Positions 44,383-54,411 of a stretch of DNA of 64,000 nt are shown here, in pieces. A model generated the notes under the pieces. That model did no database searches and had not been told where the DNA came from. It saw only the letters and a program-made list of their open reading frames with translations. The position numbers and the translations under genes are program-made. Location of the stretch: positions 302,916-366,915 of the forward strand of contig CAJFCJ010000020.1 in NCBI GenBank assembly GCA_904063045.1, in the 5' to 3' direction. Position 1 is the first letter of the stretch, and every line of letters begins with the position of its first letter. This DNA comes from Dimorphilus gyrociliatus (lineage: Eukaryota; Annelida; Polychaeta; Dinophilidae).

Positions 44383-46414
44383 ATGACCGATGCAAGTTCC
44401 GCTTATTTCGGGGGTCATGGCTATGACACTGCTGCTCAAGATCACTATAGTTCGACGGCCGCTCCGAATTCTGCAGGTGAATTAATTATATAATTGTTTG
44501 TAACTACTCACTTATATAATTTGCAATAAGTTGGAATAACAAAACTTTTTGTCCCTAAAAGCGGACGTAAAAAATGGCTACTACTCAAACGATTATGGAA
44601 ATCCCGAAGCCATCCACCCAGGTCTCAACATGGATCCCATGAGTGAAAGTTATATAGGTTCTTATTTTTCCCTTCTTTTTTTCTTTGTGAACACATATAG
44701 GTGGCGCCAACTTTATTTAGTTAATAATATTATTTTTATTAATGATATATAGATAAACTACCCAACCCTATAAATACTATATTTTCAAACCCACTAAAAT
44801 GCATATTACACTTATTTACCGTAACATTTTTCAAAGTATGATAAATAATTAAAGGGCAAAGTTTCTACATATTAAGCAAAATTAATAGGTAAAAATCGTA
44901 TTAAAACGCCTAAACAGCTGAACGTACATACGAAGAACAGGTGTAGGTAGTTTTAATTAGTAAATATATTATTCCTTCTTTTAGAAAAAAAGCGCAAGAA
45001 CGAATTTATTATAATAAATTCCATGTGACGTCACTATATTTAAAATGACTATATAAGACGCCGAGTCCGTAATGCAGGACCGCTATGATTCGTACTGAAG
45101 AAAACATGACTAGAAATCCATTTTTTTTCCCCTGGACAAACTTTCCCAACTTATACTCCTATAACAATTACCTTAAAGCAAGTGACGACTGCGTTTCAAT
45201 TCTGTTAGGTAAATATATAAGTTGTTACGTAAACCTAAAAATTTGTTGTTACAATGAAAAAAAAAGTGCGCCAATGGTGTTAGTGCTCCTTCCTACTAAA
45301 TCATCCATTTCCCTTCCCTTACTTAAAGATCCTTTCTTTAAATATAGGATCGAAGAAAGAACCGTGCCTCGATAGTATACCTAGGCAATTGTGCGAAAAG
45401 TCACTGGGTCGCCCAACCTTTGGAATGAAGACTCTAGAAGCGCCGACGACTCCAGTCGTTAATTCCCTACAAATTGCTGCAGGTACTAATAGGAGTACAT
45501 ATAAATAATAAGTAAAAGCGAGACGGGGGTAGAGAGACGTGTAATAATCAAACAAAAAGCTTGTAAACTAAGAAGCCATCAGCCAATCGGCAGTGTTAAT
45601 GACTAGTGAAGAAGGATACTAAAAGAACGAGTCCTTTAATGTGTCTGATGAGGAACGCCTAATGTTTTGTTAAAGCTATAACGAACTATCACTTCTTCAA
45701 CTCGCTTAATAAGTAGTCCCTTTGCCAATCGTACGTTTCAGCTTTAATGCGACAAATACGTATACCATATTGTTTCTATAGGCGCTAATTTATAAGGTGA
45801 TTAAAAGATGCTGTCTAGACAGTCTCGTATTTCTACAGATCGTACGAAAACTTGTTTATTAAAGGGTTGCGGTTGTTTTTTTTATACTTTGTATAATTCT
45901 ATAGCTTATCTTACTACATTCCCGCATAGCGCTTAAACTCACTGAGCGGACCTACTTTTATATTTTTTTTATAATTCAATTTCTTAGAAAAAGCTGTAAA
46001 CATCCTGGAATTTACAGCAAGATGGCTTTAAAAAATATAATTAGATAAGGAACTTAGTTGCGCCTAAGTTTATCTATTGATTTGTTCGAAACAGGTCAGT
46101 CACCTGCATTAGCTCACGCTTTAGCTCTCACTTCAGGTAGACCGAATCGTCCTCGGTCAGAAAAGAAATCCGTACCAGAGGATTTGAAGGACGATAAATA
46201 TTTCGAGCGTCGAAAGAGAAATAACCAGGCTGCAAAAAAGAGTCGAGAAGCAAGGAAAGCACGAGAAGACGAGATCGCAATACGAGCAAGTTTTTTGGAG
46301 AAGGAAAATGCGATACTAAGGGCACAAGTTGCGACTCTAAGGGAGGAAGCAAATTCTTTGAGACAGCTTTTGTTGCAGAAACGTTCTCAGCAGGTTCATC
46401 ACGGTACATCCTAA
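44383..46414 (+). CDS. PAR-type bZIP transcription factor (HLF/TEF/Pdp1-like)
   Basis: Exons 44383-44476, 44562-44657, 45348-45482 and 46095-46414; 214 aa, all junctions phase 1. The last exon holds the bZIP: basic region FERRKRNNQAAKKSREARK followed by AREDEIAIRASFLEKENAILRAQV, the signature of PAR bZIP proteins (HLF, TEF, DBP, fly Pdp1), which bind TTAYRTAA as dimers. The DLKDDKYF just before is the end of the PAR segment; the acidic/Pro-rich part is short. The N terminus is Tyr/Gly/Asp-rich (SSAYFGGHGYD). A second first exon at 45085-45208 has the same phase and can replace exons 1-2. Family assignment is strong; I did not assign a specific paralogue. Confidence 0.9.
45026..45057 (+). promoter_or_regulatory. 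Internal promoter: CRE plus TATA box
   Basis: A perfect CRE, TGACGTCA (45026-45033), then TATATAAG (45050-45057), only 28 bp before ATG 45085, giving a very short predicted leader. An ATG at 45072 opens a frame of eight codons ending in TGA and would fall at or before the start site. Confidence 0.55.
45085..45208 (+). CDS. Alternative first coding exon of the PAR-bZIP gene
   Basis: Opens MIRTEENMTRNPFFFPW, 41 codons plus one base, ending at donor TTAG/GTAAAT. The phase-1 end fits the acceptor at 45346-45347, so the isoform would swap the Tyr/Gly-rich N terminus for an aromatic one. The frame reads on into the intron, which hides the splice from a plain ORF scan. Confidence 0.55.
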
Positions 46415-48920
46415 AAGTTTTAGAACAGACGTTAATTCACGTGCTGAGTCTATGTGCTTTTTTGAAAATCTGTTAAAAATAATTGATAGTTTTAAGATTT
46501 ATATTGCCTGTATAACATATAGATTGATGTACGTTGCATATTACAAACTTTAAAAAATTGCACAATACCTATCTATTACTTTGCTTTAGTATTTAACTTT
46601 TTATTGATTTGTTACAATTCTTTTCTTATTTATTTATTCTTTTTCGCCTTAAACTCCGGCAAGAGATACTTAATATTCGTGAATTTTTTTTAACTATTTA
46701 ATGACCAACTTCTCGTGATTTACGTTTTAAGAGATTCTTTTAAGTAAAAGTTTAATAATGGTACGAAAGTATCTTTTAAAGTCTCGTTTGAATTTATCGA
46801 TAAGCAAATATTTCAAACTACTTGAAACGGACTCCCTCTTGATGTACTTTTCGTTGGAGCCACTAGATGGCGCAGTTTACAATTTAATGTTAATGATATC
46901 AAACAGAATACCATCTGTTGCCCGTACACTAAAACTAAAAGTTACATTACTCTTTATTCTGTAATACTAAACATATTAAACAAGATAGTGAACGCTATTG
47001 TCTACACAAAAAAAAAGCATTGTTCACGTTAAAATTTGTCCTGTAGGTCTATCTAAATTGCTGACTTGAACTTCGTTAAAATCTAAAACTATTATAACTT
47101 TGTTGTAATTAATGAATCAAAAAATACAATTAACTTTTTAAACAGAATAATAGATATTCATTGATTGTTTCCTTTTTAATTAGTATAAAAGAAATATTAT
47201 TAAATCATTTGGTTTTAATTTTAAAAGGCTTAAAAATTCTCTTCCTAATTCATCCCTCATTTTCTTTTCTTTAATTTATATGGTCTTGTAAAAATTCTGA
47301 AAGAAGTATATTATTAAGACGACTTATAATTAAGTAAAAGTGCTAATTTTGGGACATTTTTATCATCTTTATATCAATTAGAATTTCATTTGTAATCTTC
47401 TAGTGAAAGATATAAAGCCTCTTAATTATTTAAAATATATGAAATTTATAATATATATAATGAGCAGAAAAGACGAGCCAAAATGGGATAAGCTGGAAAT
47501 TTTCTAACTCGTTTCATTTATAATTGACGGACCGGAGAGATTTTGTCTATCCCCAAGTAAAAGTAAAAGTGTAAAAAAAAATATCTGTAAGCGCCATCTC
47601 CCGTGAAATTTAAAAAACAACTGCAAAAGTTTACAAAATATTGCTTTTGTTATGTTTTGTTTTTTCATAATTGATTTAACACGAATATATTTAAACTAAT
47701 TGTGAAACTAATAAAATTAAAATAGATCAAAAAAAAACACGACTGACAAATAAAAACAGAATTTGCTCATCAATTTTCTTTTAAAGGAGAGAACTAAACG
47801 TTGAAATGTTCACCTCTATTTCTCAAATACTTTTTACTGTCCTCCAGCAGGAATAATCTTATGGATATTCTGTTGGGAAATATTAAAAGTAACCATTAAT
47901 AAGGATAAGTTCAAAGAGATAAGGAATAAAAGGAAATAAAATTGTTAAGTGTTAATAATGACAAACTTTCTTATTTATCCTTCAGAGATGACATCACGTT
48001 ATAGTAGGAAGTTTTATAGCATTCCCTCATTATTCTTCGTGTTTCCATCTGTTAAAAGTAAGAGGTGAAAGTAATTTGTATTATTGTTAGGAGTCAAATT
48101 CATTATTGGTAGTATATTTAATAATAGCTTTATGTACATTGACCTTACAAGAATTAAACAAAGTTGGCATTTTAAAAGAATAGAATTGAGTTGCTGAAAT
48201 AACGGCTTGTGAGTACTTTGGGTGAAAATGATTATGGGTAATCCTAAATAATACGTTAATTAAATCCTAATATAAATATATTTTCCATGAATATACAAAA
48301 GTATATCCAACTTCAGAAGATCAGACAGGATTTAGTGGACTTGGTGTGATGCAGCAGGTCTAAATTGATTATTCTGCACTTTGACGATGGATATAGAGGT
48401 ATAATATAACTCTCGTCGGATTGTAGATTAAGACTTTTGTACTTTTGAAATCTATGTGAAATTGATAATCTAAATATTATGATTATTTACTATAATATTA
48501 GTTAATGAATATTTCAGATTATAAATAGCTTTAATGCATGGCATATTGAAAGACTTATATTTAATCTATGGATGCAAAGGTATTAAATGTAATTCCTTTA
48601 TTATTTAAGAAAAAATTTAAAGGTATAACTTCTATGACACAAAGTTAATTAGAATTTTTACAGTAAACGTTACATATAGTGAATGTTTATGTATATGTTT
48701 TTGTTATACAGTTTGTGCTTATTATTCTTTATAAATGTCAAGTTAAATCTACTACTTTAATGTCAGTATCAAGGTCTTTTTTGATGATTTTCTATTACGT
48801 ATAGAAGAGAAATTCAATATATCTTTTAAGAACCTATCAAACAATCAGAAGAGTCTTACTATGCATTCTTTTTGTTCGGAATCAATGCAATACTATTACA
48901 ATGTTGGATGGAAGAGGTCA
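46415..48920. other. Intergenic region
   Basis: No supported gene. A strong CTCF-like word, GCCACTAGATGGCGCAG, lies at 46859-46875, and a second, on the minus strand, at 47590-47600. Confidence 0.5.
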
Positions 48921-49469
48921 TCAAAAACAAGAGAAATAACCCTTGCTTCGAGACACTTCTTTTCGCTAAATCTGTTGGGTTAATATATTGGTAGGCCGGA
49001 AAACTAGGACTTGGAATCATCTTTTTTTTTTTAGTTGACAAATCCGAATATTAATATTCATCCGAAAAATATTTCCTTTATATCTTTATACTATTATTAG
49101 AATTCATAAGGAGTGTTTGGCAAACAATTGTTTTATGCCATAAATTATACGATCTTACTATTATAAAACATTTTTTCATACTCATTTTCAATTATAATTA
49201 TCACAATATCTTTGTATATTATAAATAAAATTGTTATAAAAGTGATACATTACCTCGATCAGTTTAGAAATGAGTTTCGTTAAGGAAGGTCGTACTTTGC
49301 AAGGAAATTCTGAATTTTCACCATCATTTAATTTGGTTGGAGTGAAGAAAGTACTCCTTTTTCCTGCTTGCCAACCGTTGGAAAAGTGATAATTTTGGCT
49401 GTTTGCTTGCTCTATTTGATATACGGTGACCAACAGCAAGAGTACGGAAATTAATTGTATACTATTCAT
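48921..49469 (-). CDS. GnRH: GnRH-type neuropeptide precursor
   Basis: Exon 1 is 49469-49254 (72 codons, donor GAG/GTAATG, phase 0). It has a signal peptide (hydrophobic ISVLLLLVTVY), then QNYHFSNGWQA-GKR: an N-terminal Gln for pyroglutamate and Gly-Lys-Arg for cleavage and amidation. Mollusc GnRHs (octopus, Aplysia, oyster) share QNYHFSNGW, so the family call is strong. The associated peptide begins STFFTPTK and reaches a single Cys followed by KVRPSLTKLISKLIE, like the Cys-Arg-x-Arg-Pro segment of mollusc precursors. Exon 2 is less certain. Acceptor TTTAG at 48970-48966 gives RKEVSRSKGYFSCF and stop at 48921, supplying the expected second Cys. An alternative acceptor a few bases downstream gives KCLEARVISLVF and a later stop. 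A hormone acting on a GnRH/AKH-type receptor in neurosecretory cells is expected. Confidence 0.88.
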
Positions 49470-51668
49470 GTTGAAATTCTTTCAGTAAAAGTTTGGATAT
49501 CCTGTAGATTTTCGTTTCTATTAAATGACAAAATATATATGCATCATTTCATAAGAGAGTGAGCATAATATAAGTGATGGAAATTCAATTTAATAAATAA
49601 TATTTGTCCTAGTAGGTCATATACTTGAGAAAATTTATTACGAATTTTCGTAGAGACGCCTTTAGTCACGAACTATAAACTTAAGCAAAAAAAGCTTTAA
49701 TTTTGCCAAGTATTCCATCTATACCAATAGTAGATTAGGAAAATTTGTCTTATACATTATAGAGTAAATGGAGTAGTGAATGTCCAAATATTTTGAAAAT
49801 CGTTCATATTTATGCTGACTCTACGAAAGCTATTTTTTTCAATATTTACAAAGTGGAAATGAAAGAATAACAAAAGAATTAAGTGATAAGGAAACAAACA
49901 AACACACAAAAAAGGCAACAAAATATCAAAATAAAGACTTCTTTCAGTAAACTACAAACTATAAAATATAATAAAGTAATAATTATACTTACGTGTTGTA
50001 ACTCTCAATTGCTACTGGAATATTTGGAATGTAGAAAGTTCCGGAAATGTTTTTATCCTCGTGATTAGACGCAAGTTTCTAAAGTCATTATTTAAGGCAT
50101 ATAGCATATTCCTTAGTCGTGGGCTTGTAATGACGTCACATCACGTGATCACAAAAGTAACCACTACAGATCCTGTATGATCATGAATTATTCATTAATC
50201 ATATTTAAATAACATGTTAAGTGTGTACTAGTAATTTGTCGGGTTTACCTGCTAACTTTACAACTAAATATTTATAGTTATAAGAAGTAAAAAGGAGAAG
50301 AAAAAGAAAGTCAATTACTTAGGCTGAACATGTTCTAGTTTCCTTTATTTATGCCACATTAATGTTGATAAGCAATCAATCAAATATACTTATTAGTATA
50401 CATTCTGTAAGCTTTACCTAATAAAGAAGGGATAGAAAGGAGGACAAAAGAATCAATTCAGTATTACACCAAACTATTTCCTTAAACGAATTCATTATTA
50501 GATATATTACAAGGCAGTTTGTACAAACAAATAGGCATATGGTCTCATATATCTCTTATTTATTTCGCTTACCAATTCCTTATTAAGAGAACTTATCGCA
50601 TGACGATCATAAACGAATACGTGATTCTGTACTCGTTAATTATATTCAATCATTCACGTCACCTTCATGTAAAAGTACTCCTCTTTTTTTATCAAATCTC
50701 ACAAATTTAGCCAGTGAAATATTTAAGTGTTTGGCAGTATTTAATGAGAAAAAATAGACCGATGATAGAAGTTCAAAGGAGACTTGCAGTGGAAGGTAAA
50801 GTAGTGGGAGGAGTAGGCGGAGGGGATGTAGAATGAAATAAACGTCAAAATGTCGTATTCATAAGTCGATTTACTATCGAGAGTGCTTACGCATAAGAAT
50901 CTAATATATTAGAACGTTTTTATTGCTGTACAGATTAAGGGTACCCCGTTACTCGACTTTCGAGGAGGTTTAGTTGTAGGATGATAATGGCCAATTAATC
51001 TCCTACTCTTTTTCACATGGATTAGTAACCTTTTTCTTGGTCTAATATTTCATTTTAACTTATCCGATATTTCCATTATCTCAGTTTTCGTCTAATTCAG
51101 TTGCATTAACATATATTTCATCAATTGATATAGAGATATTTATAATAATACATATTTATTAATATTGCATCAAGGAACTATTCTATTTTTAGCTTCTTAT
51201 ACTATTATATACTATAAGAAACATATTTGTATAAGCGTCACAAGATTAGGTCTATTCTCTTACTCTAAAGCGATAATAAAAATTTTAATAACAAAAGTAA
51301 AATTAAATGGTCTATTTTGGCAGCGCCATCTATTTCAATATCGATTTACTTTCTATATTATATATGGCAATTTCAATACGTTTTCTCAACAGGAACTTTG
51401 CAGAAAATTTCTAATAGCTCAGCAGAAAATTAATATTTTACTCAGATTTTACGAGATATATCTATTATCTATGACGATAGTTTCTCTAATATTAATTGAT
51501 GTGTATTAATCAATTTGTTTACAAAATTATTAGGCGCGAAAAGCCTTTTTAATGGATTTTAACGCAATTTTTACATTAATAATATAGATTTATAAAGATA
51601 TTTTCACATTTGGTACAATCCTTCAAAGATCGGCCATAATCTTGTAAACTTGAAATTGAAAGGAGGAA
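49470..51668. promoter_or_regulatory. Upstream region of the GnRH gene and intergenic DNA
   Basis: Holds TGACGTCA (50131-50138) and TCACGTGA (50141-50148) next to each other, about 660-680 bp upstream of the GnRH start on the minus strand. A CTCF-like site on the minus strand lies at 51321-51336. No other gene is supported. Confidence 0.4.
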
Positions 51669-52803
51669 ATGTATAAAACCGAAGGATATTTGGAGCCTAG
51701 TAGTTTGAGTGCAGGCTATACGTCTAGTAGTGTATATTCTCATTCTGATCAATTTTCTCCTGGATATGATACAAGAGGTAAATAGATGTATAATAACTGT
51801 ATACCATTTAAATATACGGTATCTCTTTTATATAGTAGAAAGTGTATTAAAAGTAACAAATTAAAAGAGACATAGATGAAAACTGTTTCGACGTCCTTAG
51901 ACGACGTAATCAATTTTTTTTGAATTTAAATAGCTATCTTTCTAAATTCACTATGACTGGTTTAGAAATTATGCAGTCAACTTTTAAGGGTGAGCAAGGG
52001 GAATACAGAGAGAAATTCACTTATTAACCTAAGCTGTTCACCATATTCGAGAATTATTATTTGCTTGTTTACCCCATGAATACTGAATATTTATGTACAT
52101 TATACATAGGACGGGAGCTGTACATATAGCAATTATTATAAACGTACTAATACAACTATAAATCTATAAATGTACTCTGTATATCCTATTTATTCATTGT
52201 TTGTGTCGTTATTTTATCTTTCCTTTTCAGTGTAGGCCTAAGTATCTTGATTTTTAGGTTGTTGAGTTGAGTCATAGTTAAGCCATAACTGCTTAACTAG
52301 TTTTATCAGCAGTTTTTTCGCCTTAGGATAGCTCTGCATTACAAACAACCCAGAGAGTTTCTCAGGTACGAATACTTGACTCATCCTATATAAAATGCCA
52401 TGACTGATGCAGGCGGCCTCTTCAAAAGGCCTACATCTCAGCAAATTACGACTTTGCACTGTACGTATCCCGTACATACTCTAAACTGCATAGCATATAT
52501 CGAATAGGAAACGGGAATACGAAGTACTTTCTTTCCTATTGTTTAAAAGTATTCGATTAGTATTAGATAGCCTCATTGGCCTAAAGCGGTCGAAAAATAC
52601 TTAATCTTTATTTCTTAACGGATAATCCGTAAGTATTGCTTGGATGAACTAAATTTGCGTATAATATAATATTTATATATGATGGTGTATAAACATTCGT
52701 TTAATATACAACGCATAGTGATCAATATGTATTCACATTGTAATAAACGTATGATATATATATATATATACAGTATATACATCAACATAGAGACTAGATT
52801 TTG

Positions 52804-52834
<31 letters not shown>

Positions 52835-54411
52835 TTCCTCTATATAATATATACAGTATATATATATATGTTTATACAAATCTTTTTTTAGATCATTGCT
52901 CAATGCTCTTAATTTGATGAGAAAGATAAGATATACAGCTATAGCTAGAAATATCTTTAGATAACGGTCTATTTTCATTGCCCTAAGATTTATAAATTTT
53001 GTTTTCTTAAACTCAGACAAACATTACACACTTAATCATCGTAAGAATGAAGAGGAAACTGCACTAAAATCCGTTATGGATATTCGTAAAGATGAGCATG
53101 TATATGAGAAAGCAGTTTACGAGAGTTTCAAGTAAGATTTTATACAATTTCACAAGAACAAAGTGATGAATGTTATCAATCTTTATCTATGTTTTTTCCT
53201 ACTAAAATTACTCTCGGTCTTTGAACTTCAACTTTACATCTTTGTTTCGATAGGGAGAATCCAGTTACAAGAGAAATGAAGAACGAAAGGTAACAACTTT
53301 AAATATAAAAACTTTTGATTGTAATTTTATATTATTTTAACGCATTTAATATCAATAGAGTTAAAGTCAATCCAGTGTATCAAGCTGACGAAACTGACTA
53401 CATTAAGAAGAGTATCCCAAAATCTACAGTTTATCCTGGATTGTTAACTTTTGTATTAATTATTGTATATATTATATTTTCTAAAAATAAGCACATTTAT
53501 AGTAAGATTATAATTATTTATAGCTTTTCCTCGTATCGACTTGTGCCTTAATTCTTTCGATTATTACTGTTGGAGACGTAAAAGATCTTAAGGAATCTAG
53601 TACAAGAACGTCAACACCAAATTTTGTTCTGAGCGATAATTCATCGGCAAAGTGGTTAGAAGAGTTTAAGGAATGGAAAAAAGTCAAAGAACAATTAGAA
53701 ATCCGCCTACAGAGTCTTGAACAAGAAAACATAAAATTGAAGGATGGTATAGATAAACTAGTAATTATATACATAACTTTAAGGAGATGAATTGAATTAA
53801 TCCATTTTTATAACAACTTAGGAGAAAAAGTACGAACGTCAGACAGATAATGAAATGTACCTTAGGGAAGATATGAGAACTATAAAAAGTCAAATTCAAA
53901 CTACTGTGAACGGAACAGTATTTGACAGAGAAATAAAAGTAATTAATATTCTATTTAATCATAATTAAACTTAACGTTTTATATTTTTATTTTAGAAAAT
54001 TAAAGAAAATTTCGATTGTAAAGTGTACAATATGACGCATTCTTCTTCATTCGATCGTTCATTCACATATACTCCTTCAATGTATCCTTGCAAAAATAGG
54101 GATGTTCCTTATTGTCCCATTTCTAAGGAGGTTTTGTAGAATTCTATATTCTATATTACTAGTTTTTTATTTACAGTATAAATTTTAGTTTTTTTTTATC
54201 TAATTTTCTACTCTTTGAATAGGATCTACAGAAAATCACAATTATGTCTGCCTATTGTACGTCAAAGAATGCTCAAAGTAGTTTGTTAACCGAAACATCT
54301 AACGGTATCTTCAAATGTTATTGTTTCGGTAAGCACCCGGATGCTAAGTTGAAAAAATTAAATGAAAGAGAATGTACGATGTGGATAAGATATTGTAAAA
54401 AATCTGAGTAA
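51669..54411 (+). CDS. Single-pass membrane protein with coiled coil and eight-Cys tail, unrecognised
   Basis: Eight exons: 51669-51777, 53017-53131, 53254-53289, 53359-53452, 53524-53760, 53822-53938, 53996-54130 and 54223-54411; 343 aa, all phases consistent. No signal peptide. The N-terminal 110 residues are Tyr/Ser-rich then charged. One membrane helix (about 113-134) is assembled across the exon 4/5 junction (GLLTF + LFLVSTCALILSIITVG). A Trp/Lys/Glu coiled coil (WLEEFKEWKKVKEQLEIRL) follows. The last two exons carry eight Cys (DCKVYN, YPCKN, PYCPI, AYCTS, KCYCFG, ECTMW, RYCKK). A type II protein with an extracellular stalk and a disulfide-bonded head fits. The donor GAG/GTTTTG of exon 7 is weak, but the frames join. 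Family unknown. Confidence 0.7.
52238..52477 (-). CDS. Doubtful small ORF, antisense in intron 1 of the membrane gene
   Basis: 79 codons on the minus strand from ATG 52477, with a less AT-rich composition than the surrounding intron. It starts MYGIRTVQSRNLLRC and contains a basic amphipathic stretch (KAKKLLIKLVKQLW), which could suit a small mitochondrial protein. No recognised family, so it may be chance. Confidence 0.2.
   Translation of the reverse strand: MYGIRTVQSRNLLRCRPFEEAACISHGILYRMSQVFVPEKLSGLFVMQSYPKAKKLLIKLVKQLWLNYDSTQQPKNQDT
52754..52870. repeat. Compound AT repeat in intron
   Basis: Two alternating-AT tracts (52755-52774, 52804-52830) and a third (52848-52870), each with TATACAGTATA-like breaks. 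Confidence 0.85.

Noticed and set aside
48859-49041. Alternative GnRH second exon starting after a poly-A stretch (MIPSPSFPAY...)
   Set aside because: In phase, but the acceptor lacks any pyrimidine tract and the sequence does not resemble GnRH-associated peptides.
53453-53523. Read-through of exon 4 of the membrane gene to the donor at 53502
   Set aside because: Joining there to the next acceptor gives an early stop; the GTATTA donor at 53453 keeps frame and completes the membrane helix.
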